Positions 52,882 to 61,108 of a DNA stretch of 64,000 nt are shown one piece after another (position 1 is the first letter of the stretch; each line of letters starts with the position of its first letter). Location: NCBI GenBank assembly GCA_003278805.1, contig QCDC01000004.1:1-64000 (forward strand). Reading direction: 5' to 3'. The DNA comes from Pelagibacteraceae bacterium AG-349-L17. GTDB taxonomy: Bacteria; Pseudomonadota; Alphaproteobacteria; Pelagibacterales; Pelagibacteraceae. The notes under the pieces are model-generated. The model was not told the DNA's origin. It saw nothing but the letters and a program-made list of their open reading frames with translations, and ran no database searches. A program made the translations under genes and the position numbers.

Positions 52882-54116
52882 TAAATATCTTCTAACGGAT
52901 GATGGGACATTAATTCAAGTCCATTTTCACCAACAAGGTACTGTTGTTCAAGTTTTACACCTTCTTTGCCACCAACTTTTCCAATATAACTCTCAAGTGT
53001 AATTGTCATGTTCTTCTCAAAAGTTCCACCTTCTTCTCCACCATCAGATGGATATCTTATTTGAGGCCACTCATCACACAACCCAATTCCATGAACCATA
53101 CATGAATACCTATTTCCATAATACTCATCAGGCAAAACCCAAGATTTTTTAACAAATTCTTTAAAACTCATTCCTGGTTTTATTAATCTAAAATTATGAT
53201 CAATTTGATTTCTAGCCATTGAATATAGTTTTTTTTGCTCATCATTAAATTTGTGTCCAACTACAAAGGCTCTTGATATATCTGCACAGTATCCATACGG
53301 ACCAACCATATCCGTATCAAAAGCAACAATTTCTCCTTGTTGCATAACTTTATTACTACTCTCTTGCATCCATGGATTTGTTCTTTCACCAGATGATAAG
53401 ATCCTACACTCAATCCACTCACCTCCATTTTCAATATTTGTTTTATGTAAAATTGACCATAATTCATCTTCAGTCATTCCTGGCTTAAGATCTGATCTCA
53501 TTTTTGATACACCTTTTTCTGCAACCTCTATTGCTGCTTTCATACAAGTCAATTCATCAGGTGATTTTATTACTCTTGCTTGTTCTAAAATCAATTTTGC
53601 ATCTACAACTTCAATTCCTTCTTTATTTAAAGCTGTAACCGCAGGACCATTTAAAACATCGATTGCAATTTTTTTTGTTTTAAAATAATTTTTTGATAAA
53701 TCCTTAATTTCATTTATCCATTTTGATAATTGTAAATTTGCTTGATCTCCATTGCTAAAATAATCCCATGTGATTGCAGGTCTTATTTCGTCAATTAGAT
53801 TTAAATGCTTTGATAATATTTCACAATTAAAATATTCATAAAGAATAATTGGTCCATTAACTGGAACAAAACAATATCTTGTTAAATTATGCATATTATA
53901 GACACTCATGTTCACAGTATCTAAAGCATAACGAACATTCACTGGATCAAATAAAATACAAGCCTCTAAATTGTTTTTTACTAATTCTTTTCTAACCCTA
54001 TCTAAACGATATGATCTTAATTTATCAAAATCAATCTCGTCTTCTCTTAATCTTTTTTTAGTAATAAAATTTTTCCTTGATTTAATTTCTGGAGCTATTT
54101 TTCTTTTAAATTTCAT
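52881..54116 (-). CDS. dddP: DddP-like M24-fold protein (putative DMSP lyase)
   Basis: A 411-residue creatinase/aminopeptidase-P-fold protein. Its motifs match the DMSP lyase DddP as I recall it: FDPVNVRYALDTVNM, GGEWIECRILSSG, RTNPWMQES, FDTDMVGPYGYCADISRAF, HGIGLCDEWPQ and GVKLEQQYL. Likely ligands are Asp267, Asp269, Asp279, His342, Glu375 and Glu390, whose spacing fits DddP better than the 11-residue D-D gap of peptidases; Asp348 is the proposed catalytic residue. DddP cleaves DMSP to DMS and acrylate. A peptidase or related lyase activity remains possible. Confidence 0.7.
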   Translation of the reverse strand: MKFKRKIAPEIKSRKNFITKKRLREDEIDFDKLRSYRLDRVRKELVKNNLEACILFDPVNVRYALDTVNMSVYNMHNLTRYCFVPVNGPIILYEYFNCEILSKHLNLIDEIRPAITWDYFSNGDQANLQLSKWINEIKDLSKNYFKTKKIAIDVLNGPAVTALNKEGIEVVDAKLILEQARVIKSPDELTCMKAAIEVAEKGVSKMRSDLKPGMTEDELWSILHKTNIENGGEWIECRILSSGERTNPWMQESSNKVMQQGEIVAFDTDMVGPYGYCADISRAFVVGHKFNDEQKKLYSMARNQIDHNFRLIKPGMSFKEFVKKSWVLPDEYYGNRYSCMVHGIGLCDEWPQIRYPSDGGEEGGTFEKNMTITLESYIGKVGGKEGVKLEQQYLVGENGLELMSHHPLEDI

Positions 54117-54134
54117 GATTTTATAAATATTATA

Positions 54135-54506
54135 TTAAAATTCATAAAAAGTATATTTCGCTAAAATTTCTTCACCTGGTTCAATATTTTTTAATGAAAC
54201 TAAATAAAAATACTTTAAATTATTATTATTTTTATCTTCCAGTTTCTTTTTGATTTTCTCTTCAATATTCTGACCAAAGCTATATTTAGGGAATGTGTTT
54301 GATGATAATTTAGCTACATTTGGGTTTTTTGAGTGATTATAGAAACCACCAAGAGGAGTTCTAATATACATGTCCTCAAAATCATCGTGTTTTACATGTG
54401 ATATCCCTATAAAAGAATTTTTCTTAATTTTGGTTTTAGAAAATAAGCCCAAACCATCAATTTTTGAGTCTTTTATGGTAAGATTTTTTGGCAACGGTCT
54501 ATACAT
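54135..54506 (-). CDS. SET-domain protein (putative lysine methyltransferase)
   Basis: A protein of about 123 residues with a compact SET domain: KIDGLGLFSKTKIKKNSFIG at the front, GGFYNHSKNPNV with the NHS catalytic segment, and NIEPGEEILAKYTFYEF at the end (GEEI-x-x-x-Y). This is the minimal core found in bacterial SET proteins that may methylate protein lysines. A frame reaching 54539 overlaps the methyltransferase gene more deeply; the ATG at 54506 gives a normal 8-base overlap and a start just before the domain. The target protein is unknown. Confidence 0.72.
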   Translation of the reverse strand: MYRPLPKNLTIKDSKIDGLGLFSKTKIKKNSFIGISHVKHDDFEDMYIRTPLGGFYNHSKNPNVAKLSSNTFPKYSFGQNIEEKIKKKLEDKNNNNLKYFYLVSLKNIEPGEEILAKYTFYEF

Positions 54507-55134
54507 CTTTGGTAACCCTGTACAAACCCAACCAAGCATTTACATCTTTGCTAGCAATATAGTCTGATTTAAAAAACTCTATTTCTTCCCATTTATTATT
54601 TTGGTTTAAACTTATGATTTTTTTATCAAATCCATATTCTTCATAAATACCTTCGTTAATAGTAAAACAAATTAACCCACCTGGTTTTGTTATTCTTATA
54701 AACTCATCTAATGCACTTGGTTTTACATGACCAAAAGTAAATGTTCCAACACACATAACTCCACCATAAAAGTTGTCCTCAACTTCAATTGGTTTATTTA
54801 AATCTACCTTCACTAATTTTTGATATAGATCTTTTGGTACAGTATCTAATAAAGTTTGAGATAAATCGGCTCCATGAAAATTTTTAAAACTATATTTTTT
54901 AAGCTCCATTCCAACTAAACCTGTTCCACATCCAGCATCAAAAATTAAAGTATCTTTATTTTTCTCAAACTTGTTAAATGTTTCTGCAGTTTCTTTAGGT
55001 CCTGTATAGTTCCAATCAACCATGTCTTTATTGTATTTATCTTTGTCTCCCCACTCATCGTAGTACTTCATAACTTCATCGGTAGTTTTAAGTTTATAAA
55101 TTGGAATTTTGTTTCCTACGTCTTTTTGAGCCAT
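54499..55134 (-). CDS. SAM-dependent methyltransferase (class I)
   Basis: A 211-residue Rossmann-fold methyltransferase. DTLIFDAGCGTGLVGMELKKY is motif I, FHGADLSQTLL motif II, and DNFYGGVMCVGTFTFGHVKPSALDEFIRITKPGGLICFTI motifs III to post-III. The WDEWGDKDKYNKDM-like front resembles the WBSCR27/METTL27 group of small-molecule methyltransferases. It shares a base with the dehydrogenase stop. A methylated osmolyte or small acid is a likely substrate, but this is inference. Confidence 0.82.
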   Translation of the reverse strand: MAQKDVGNKIPIYKLKTTDEVMKYYDEWGDKDKYNKDMVDWNYTGPKETAETFNKFEKNKDTLIFDAGCGTGLVGMELKKYSFKNFHGADLSQTLLDTVPKDLYQKLVKVDLNKPIEVEDNFYGGVMCVGTFTFGHVKPSALDEFIRITKPGGLICFTINEGIYEEYGFDKKIISLNQNNKWEEIEFFKSDYIASKDVNAWLGLYRVTKDV

Positions 55135-57539
55135 TAGCTTCTCATTTTTTGACCACTTGGATCATAAAGTGGTTCTTTAATTATTGAACAATTAAATAAA
55201 TCTCCATTTATCTCTACTTGAATTTTATTTTCAGAATTAATGTTTTTTTGATCAACAAAAGTAAATGCTACACTTTTATTTACAAAATGAGCAAAACCAC
55301 CTGAAGTCACATAACCAATACTTTGATCTCCATTCATAACAGCTTCATTATTTGTTACATCAATATCATTTGTTTCAACAATTAATGGTATGAGTTTATT
55401 TGAAGAATTTTCTTTTTGTGCAATTTCTTTACCAATAAACTCTTTGTCCCAATTAATAAAAGCATCTAAACCTGTCTCCTTTGCTGTAAAATCTGGTCTA
55501 TAATCTAAAGTCCAAGCTCCCCAATTTTTCTCTAATCTCATTGACATTAATGCTCTTCCGCCAAAAGATTTAATATTAAATTCTTTACCAGCTTCCATTA
55601 ATTCTTCATAAAGTTTTAATTGATAATGGGGGGCTACATAAATTTCATATCCGAGTTCACCAGTAAATGAAATTCTGTTTATTATTGCTGGAACACCCCC
55701 AACAAACATTCTTCTAGAATCTCTAAATTTAAATTTTTCATTTGAAACATCGTCTCTTACAATTTTTTCTAAAACTTTCCTTGAGTTAGGTCCTGCAATG
55801 GACAATCCATGATACTCATCAGATCTATTAGAATAACTTAAATTAAATTTATCTAAATGACTATCAAACCAACGTCTATGCATTTCTTGAGCAGCACCAG
55901 AACCAAAAACCATAAATTCATTTTCATCTAAACAAGCAACTGTTAAATCACCACATAACTTTCCTCTATATGACAACATTGGGGATAAAGATATTCTTCC
56001 TGGCTTTGGAAGTCTTCCAGCCATTATGTGATCTAAAAATTTTCTAGCATCAGGACCTTTGAATTCATGTTTTGAAAAGTTGGCAACTTCGATTAAACCG
56101 ACATTTTCTCTTACATTAATAACTTCTTTTGAAACATAGTCATGTGATCTTGATCTTTTAATAGTAGGCTCTTCATGAGCATCTTCTTTATTATTTGCAA
56201 ACCACAAAACATTTTCTAATCCAAAGCTATCTCCCATAACAGCACCTTGATTTACAAAACGATCATACAGCGCAGTAGTTTTTTGTTTTCTTCCCTTTGG
56301 TAAAGTTTCATTTGGAAAAGTCATAATAAATCTTCGCTCATAATTTTCTGAGGATTTTATTGTTCCATATTGAGGTGATGCATAATCTCCAAATCTTGCA
56401 ACATCCATTGCCCAAACATCTATTGATGGTTCTCCGTCAATAATCCACTCTGCTATACACTTTCCAACGCCACCACCTTGACAGAAACCAGCCATAACCC
56501 CAACAGCAACCCAATAATTTTTCATTCCTGGTACTGGACCAATAAGAGGACTTCCATCTGGACCAAAAGTAAAAGGTCCATTAACTATATTTTTTATTCC
56601 TGCCCGCTCTAAAGCTGGCATTCTCTCAAAACCAATTGCCAGTCTATCTTCAATATTATCTAACTTTGGCTCAAGCAACTCGTGACCAAAATTCATTGGT
56701 GTTCCCTCTACTTTCCAGGGAGTTGACTTTGGTTCATAGGTTCCAAGCAACATTCCTTTTCCTTCTTGTCTAAAGTAAATATTTCCTTCAAAATCTGTTC
56801 CAATTGGCAATCTTTGGTCACCCATTGCCTCAATTTCTGGAATAGGTTCAGTGATTAAATAATGGTGCTCCATTGGTTGTACAGGAAGATTTAATCCAGC
56901 TAATTGTCCAACTTCTCTTGCCCAAAGTCCTCCTGCATTAATAACAATTTCTGCATTAATGTTTCCTTTGTCAGTAAACACTTCCCATGATCCATCTTTT
57001 TTTTGTTTCGTATCTTTAACAACTGTGTGAGTGTAATATTTTCCACCATGAACTTTTGCCGCTTTTGCAAAAGCGTATGTAACTCCTGATGGATCAACTT
57101 CACCATCAATAGGGTCCCATAAAGCTAACAAGTATCGAGATGGATCAATTAAAGGATTTTTCTTTTTTACTTCCTCTAGAGAAACAAATTCTTGATCAAG
57201 TCCCATATATCGTGCTTTTGATCTTTCTCTTTTTAAATAATCAGCCCACACCTCATTTGATGCTAAATAAAATCCTCCACTGGGTTTAAAGCCAACAGAA
57301 TGACCAGACTCTTTTTCTATCTCTTTATAGAGACCAATCGTGTAAGCCATCATCCTAGAAATATTTGGATCAGATGAAATTACATGAACATTTCCTGCTG
57401 CATGCCAAGATGAACCGGAAGTAAGCTCATTTCTTTCAAGCAAGATACAATCCTTTAATCCAAATTTAGATAAATGATAAAGAATAGAGCACCCTACTAC
57501 ACCACCTCCTATGATTACTACCTTCGCATGCTTTTCCAT
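55134..57539 (-). CDS. Dimethylglycine dehydrogenase-like flavoprotein, second copy
   Basis: An 801-residue enzyme with the same two-part plan as the gene at 44.7-47.1 kb: FAD domain (GGGVVG at 11-16, TSGSSWHAAG with His46 as the flavin-linkage site) and a folate-binding GcvT-type domain from about 440. It follows the BHMT gene in a one-base overlap, so betaine demethylation yields dimethylglycine, which this enzyme could demethylate to sarcosine with electrons going to ETF. Substrate preference (dimethylglycine or sarcosine) cannot be read from sequence. Confidence 0.9.
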   Translation of the reverse strand: MEKHAKVVIIGGGVVGCSILYHLSKFGLKDCILLERNELTSGSSWHAAGNVHVISSDPNISRMMAYTIGLYKEIEKESGHSVGFKPSGGFYLASNEVWADYLKRERSKARYMGLDQEFVSLEEVKKKNPLIDPSRYLLALWDPIDGEVDPSGVTYAFAKAAKVHGGKYYTHTVVKDTKQKKDGSWEVFTDKGNINAEIVINAGGLWAREVGQLAGLNLPVQPMEHHYLITEPIPEIEAMGDQRLPIGTDFEGNIYFRQEGKGMLLGTYEPKSTPWKVEGTPMNFGHELLEPKLDNIEDRLAIGFERMPALERAGIKNIVNGPFTFGPDGSPLIGPVPGMKNYWVAVGVMAGFCQGGGVGKCIAEWIIDGEPSIDVWAMDVARFGDYASPQYGTIKSSENYERRFIMTFPNETLPKGRKQKTTALYDRFVNQGAVMGDSFGLENVLWFANNKEDAHEEPTIKRSRSHDYVSKEVINVRENVGLIEVANFSKHEFKGPDARKFLDHIMAGRLPKPGRISLSPMLSYRGKLCGDLTVACLDENEFMVFGSGAAQEMHRRWFDSHLDKFNLSYSNRSDEYHGLSIAGPNSRKVLEKIVRDDVSNEKFKFRDSRRMFVGGVPAIINRISFTGELGYEIYVAPHYQLKLYEELMEAGKEFNIKSFGGRALMSMRLEKNWGAWTLDYRPDFTAKETGLDAFINWDKEFIGKEIAQKENSSNKLIPLIVETNDIDVTNNEAVMNGDQSIGYVTSGGFAHFVNKSVAFTFVDQKNINSENKIQVEINGDLFNCSIIKEPLYDPSGQKMRS

Positions 57540-58579
57540 TAGTATTTAATTTCCTTATTCACTTTTTTTAGAGATTTATCTGTGCCGTGATGGAAATGTT
57601 TGCTCATGTCTGGCATATATTTCATTGAAATTGGTTTCTTTCCGATTGCAACTGACATTTCTCTGACATGATGAGCTTCGGCACCACAACATATACCAAT
57701 AAAATTTATTTTATTTTCTACACATTCTTTTGCGAACTCTGCCATTTCAAATCTGTTACAAAACAAATTATCTAAAGCTACTGGGAATGCATTTCCACCT
57801 GGAATACAGTCGCAACCATGATCAGTGATATTTAAGAAACCAGGCTCTTCCTCTGTCGTTCTGTAAGGTACTGGAAGTCCAGCAACATGACATGAAACTT
57901 TTTCTCTAACCTTTTTTAATAATTTCATTGTCATTTCAGGTCCTCGATAACAATTTAAACCAACTACATCTGCACCTAAATCTTCCATCATTTTGCACGC
58001 ATCATCAGCAGTATGACCTTCTCTAGTTTTATCCCCTCTAGGAATTGCAAAATTACAAACAGCAATAAGTCCTGCATCCTTAATTGCTTTTAATGCTATT
58101 TTCATTTCTTCTGTCCAATTTATTGTTTCTGCTATTACAAAATCAACACCAGCCTCTTTTGCCCAAGCTACTTGTTCTTCATACATTTGTTGACATTGTT
58201 TGTGAGTATTAGGATCCCCTGGATCAAATACATTTGTATTAGCCACGTCTCCGCAAACCATAAGATCTAAATCTTTAAACTCAGCAGCAGCATCTTTTGC
58301 AATTTTAAGAGCACCTTTTTGCATTGGTTCTAACAAATGTTCTTTACCAATTATTCTAAGCTTTTCTCTATGACCGTAATAAGTAAATGCTTGAACAACA
58401 TCAGATCCCGCTCTAATAAATTCTCTATGTAACTGAGTTACTACTTCCGGATGTTCTAAAACTACTTCTGGAACAAATGGACCTGCTGATAAATATCCTC
58501 TTCTTTCCATTGCAAAAAGATATCCTTCAGCACACATTATTGGGCCCTCATTTAATCTAGTAATAAGATCTTTTTTCAT
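57539..58579 (-). CDS. Betaine-homocysteine methyltransferase-like protein
   Basis: A 346-residue zinc enzyme of the homocysteine S-methyltransferase family. Zinc cysteines are in VVGLNCYRGPE and GICCGAEAHHVREM (Cys297-Cys298). YLFAMERRGYLSAGPFVPEVVLEHPEVV and VVQAFTYYGHREKLRIIG match BHMT-type members. It would transfer a methyl from glycine betaine to homocysteine, leaving dimethylglycine for the next gene and methionine for growth. A ribosome site AAAGGAT precedes the ATG. The Rieske gene lies 11 bases upstream, leaving no room for a riboswitch in front of it. Confidence 0.87.
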   Translation of the reverse strand: MKKDLITRLNEGPIMCAEGYLFAMERRGYLSAGPFVPEVVLEHPEVVTQLHREFIRAGSDVVQAFTYYGHREKLRIIGKEHLLEPMQKGALKIAKDAAAEFKDLDLMVCGDVANTNVFDPGDPNTHKQCQQMYEEQVAWAKEAGVDFVIAETINWTEEMKIALKAIKDAGLIAVCNFAIPRGDKTREGHTADDACKMMEDLGADVVGLNCYRGPEMTMKLLKKVREKVSCHVAGLPVPYRTTEEEPGFLNITDHGCDCIPGGNAFPVALDNLFCNRFEMAEFAKECVENKINFIGICCGAEAHHVREMSVAIGKKPISMKYMPDMSKHFHHGTDKSLKKVNKEIKY

Positions 58580-58590
58580 AATTTATCCTT

Positions 58591-59769
58591 TCATTTCACT
58601 ATGTTGTTTGCAACCCATTTATGGAAATGATGGGTGGGATTATCCATCACAGGTGAAAAATTTCCCCCATTATAAGATGGTGACTTTCTGCCATCCTGCA
58701 TTCCCTCAATTATATTTAAATCTTCACTTTGAACTCCTTTCCAAAGTTCAAAGTTTTGTTTTCTAAGCGATTTAAATTTTTTCGAATTTGCCGCTTCGTT
58801 ACCAGCATAAAAAATTTCCATATGTTCTTTTGTATATTCATTATTTACTGGTTCTAGCCAGTAGGCGTAAAAATGATCTTTATGAATCCCAAGCATTACA
58901 TTTGGGAAAAGAGCAACGTATTCTGCAATATGTTCTTGATCTTTTGGCCAGTTTGGGAAAGTTGGAAATTTTAAACTACTTTTAAATCTTGGGTTATAAA
59001 CCATAGTTCCTTGACCAGCAAAACGATTTGGTAATCCTTGAATATGATAATGATCATCAATTTTTGAGTAAGAGTTTAATCCAGGATGAACCCAGGGTAG
59101 ATGATAACTTTCACAATAATTTTCTATTGCAAATTTCCAATTACATTTAGCATTTAAATTAAAATAACCATAATCTTTTGAATAAACAATTAAGTCCCTA
59201 TCTTTTACCGGCCAGAATTTGTTCCATCTATCACTTAAAGGTTTAATATATTTTTCAAAATCAATTTCATTATTATTTACATTAACAAAAATTAAATCTA
59301 ACCAAACATGAGATCTTACTTCCTTAAGTCCACTTTTTGATTTGATAAATTTATTACAATTATGTTTATTCATTCCACCAATATGAGGTGTGGCTATTAA
59401 CTTTCCGCTCAAATCATAGGACCAAGAGTGATAAGGACATCTAATTACATTTTTAATTTTACATTTTTCTTGAAGAATTTTGTATCCTCTATGACTACAA
59501 ACATTATGAAAAACTTTTATTTTTTTACTTTTATCTCTTAAAATAATTAATGGAATTCCTAAAAGATCAAATGGTTTTGCGTCTCCAACATTAGGAATTG
59601 AACTCCCAACACCAATTACAACCCATTTATTTTCAAATATTTTTTTTCTTTCAACCGATAAATAATCATTATTTGTATAGCACTCATTAGGTAGACCATG
59701 AGCTTTATCAATATTTTTATTTACAATTTTTATTTTTTTTAAATCGAGTATTTGAGATAACTTTTTCAT
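58591..59769 (-). CDS. Rieske-type ring-hydroxylating oxygenase (GbcA-like alpha subunit)
   Basis: A 392-residue oxygenase. The Rieske cluster ligands are CSHRGY and CPYHSWSYD, and the mononuclear iron site is ENYCESYHLPWVHPG. In length and spacing it resembles GbcA (glycine betaine demethylase) and carnitine oxygenases. Oxidative demethylation of betaine is the likely reaction, in parallel with the adjacent BHMT. No reductase partner (GbcB) gene is nearby. It is the first gene of the long minus-strand operon and starts behind an unusual leader (59772-59802). Confidence 0.82.
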   Translation of the reverse strand: MKKLSQILDLKKIKIVNKNIDKAHGLPNECYTNNDYLSVERKKIFENKWVVIGVGSSIPNVGDAKPFDLLGIPLIILRDKSKKIKVFHNVCSHRGYKILQEKCKIKNVIRCPYHSWSYDLSGKLIATPHIGGMNKHNCNKFIKSKSGLKEVRSHVWLDLIFVNVNNNEIDFEKYIKPLSDRWNKFWPVKDRDLIVYSKDYGYFNLNAKCNWKFAIENYCESYHLPWVHPGLNSYSKIDDHYHIQGLPNRFAGQGTMVYNPRFKSSLKFPTFPNWPKDQEHIAEYVALFPNVMLGIHKDHFYAYWLEPVNNEYTKEHMEIFYAGNEAANSKKFKSLRKQNFELWKGVQSEDLNIIEGMQDGRKSPSYNGGNFSPVMDNPTHHFHKWVANNIVK

Positions 59770-59771
59770 TT

Positions 59772-59802
59772 CAACTTTTATTAAACCTCCTTGTTTAAGT
59801 TG
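59772..59802 (-). promoter_or_regulatory. Stem-loop carrying the ribosome site of the Rieske gene
   Basis: In the leader, CAACTT and AAGTTG form a 6-bp stem whose loop contains the GGAGGT ribosome site. The site is about 15 bases from the ATG, further than normal; folding of the stem would bring the two closer or occlude initiation. The segment AAAGTTGAAA of this stem recurs in the promoter region of the divergent binding-protein gene, hinting at a shared element. Confidence 0.35.
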
Positions 59803-59962
59803 GAATTAATTAAAGCTAAATTTTTACGATTCTCTGATTATGATTTGTTGAAATACAGTTTTACAATTTAAAATGTAAACAAATTCTTTGAAAAAAAAAT
59901 TTGCAGAAAATTTCATGATTAAACCTTATCTCTTAATAAATGGTATTTAAAGACAATTTGAC

Positions 59963-59979
59963 TTCAACTAAAAGTTGAA
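59963..59979. promoter_or_regulatory. Dyad in the betaine transporter promoter region
   Basis: TTCAACT-AAA-AGTTGAA is a perfect 7-bp dyad 67 bases upstream of the binding-protein ATG, in the 276-base divergent gap. It is sized like a regulator half-site pair or an RNA stem. No other protein frame is supported in this gap. Confidence 0.35.
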
Positions 59980-60045
59980 AAATATTTGCAATCTTTTCAT
60001 CGATATGTTGTAGTGTTAAATCGAAAATTAACTAACGGAGATATA

Positions 60046-61056
60046 ATGAAAAAATTAAAAACAATTCTATTTTCTGCGCTTTTAGCATTCGGCGTGACTT
60101 CTTTCGCAAATGCTTGTGGAAAATTAGTTATAGCCGAACAAAACTGGGCATCTGCCGAGTTAATGGCAAACGTTGATAAAATCATTCTCGAAGAAGGATA
60201 TGGATGTGACGTAGAATTAGTACCTGGTGCTACTATGCCTACATTTACTTCAATGAATGATAAAGGAACACCTGACATGAACCCTGAGCAATGGGCGAAT
60301 GCGGTTTATACTCCTTTAAAAAAAGCGGTAAGTGAAAAAAGATTAATTATTGCAAATAAAGCCCCAATTACAGGTCTTGGAGAAGGTTGGTGGTTAAATC
60401 CAGCAGCTTTAGAAAAACATCCAGAACTTAAAGGAATGACAGCTGTTCAAATTTTAGAACGTCCAGATTTGTTTCCAGATAAAGAGGACCCATCAAAAGG
60501 TGCTTTCATGGGATGTCCAGCAGGTTGGGGATGTCAATTAGCTAATGCAAATTTGTACAGAGCATTTGAAATGGAAAAAAAAGGTTGGAAGCTTATTGAT
60601 CCAGGTTCAGCTGCAGGTTTAGATGGTTCAATTGCTAAAGCGTCAGATTCTGGTGAGCCGTGGTTTGGATATTATTGGAACCCTACATCAATGGTTGGAA
60701 AATATAATTTACAGCCAGTTGATTTTGGTGTTCCTTTTGCAGGCAGAGATAATTGGGACAATTGTATCACTCTTGCAGAACAAGATTGTGCAAATCCAAA
60801 GCCAACAGCTTGGACAAAATCTGAAGTTAACTCAATTGTAAGTGCTAACTTTGCTAAAACTGGTGGAAAAGATGTGCTAAAATATGTTGAAAGCAGAACT
60901 TTTCCAGGCACAGTAATGAATGGAATGTTAGTTTACATGGCTGACAACCAAGCAAAAGGTTCTGATGCTGCTGTTGAGTTTTTAATAAAGCATGAAGATA
61001 TTTGGACTAAGTGGGTATCTTCAGATGCTGCAAAAAAAATCAAAAAAAGTTTATAA
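60046..61056 (+). CDS. Glycine betaine/proline-type ABC transporter substrate-binding protein (ProX/OpuAC family)
   Basis: A 336-residue exported protein. From the ATG at 60046 the signal peptide is LKTILFSALLAFGVTSFANA; an in-frame start 20 codons earlier has no ribosome site and spoils the signal, while ACGGAGAT precedes 60046. ProX-class traits: KLVIAEQNWASAELMANVDK, LVPGATMPTFTSMND, EGWWLNPAAL, and a tryptophan-rich cage (GWGCQLANANL, PWFGYYWNPTSM) suited to trimethylammonium binding. Likely ligand glycine betaine or a related osmolyte. Confidence 0.88.
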   Translation: MKKLKTILFSALLAFGVTSFANACGKLVIAEQNWASAELMANVDKIILEEGYGCDVELVPGATMPTFTSMNDKGTPDMNPEQWANAVYTPLKKAVSEKRLIIANKAPITGLGEGWWLNPAALEKHPELKGMTAVQILERPDLFPDKEDPSKGAFMGCPAGWGCQLANANLYRAFEMEKKGWKLIDPGSAAGLDGSIAKASDSGEPWFGYYWNPTSMVGKYNLQPVDFGVPFAGRDNWDNCITLAEQDCANPKPTAWTKSEVNSIVSANFAKTGGKDVLKYVESRTFPGTVMNGMLVYMADNQAKGSDAAVEFLIKHEDIWTKWVSSDAAKKIKKSL

Positions 61057-61067
61057 TTAACTTTTAA

Positions 61068-61096
61068 TTACGAGCCTATATTAAATAGGCTCGTAA
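61068..61096 (+). terminator. Intercistronic stem-loop between binding protein and permease
   Basis: A perfect 12-bp stem TTACGAGCCTAT/ATAGGCTCGTAA with a 5-base loop begins 11 bases after the binding-protein stop and ends 12 bases before the permease ATG. A short AATTTAAT tail follows rather than a true U-run. It resembles the stem-loops before fbpB and dctQ and should favour excess binding-protein message over permease message. Confidence 0.7.
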
Positions 61097-61108
61097 AATT
61101 TAATATTT

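Noticed and set aside
58580-58590. SAM-V type riboswitch in front of the BHMT gene, as known in some SAR11
   Set aside because: Only 11 bases separate it from the upstream Rieske gene, and I see no such structure there.
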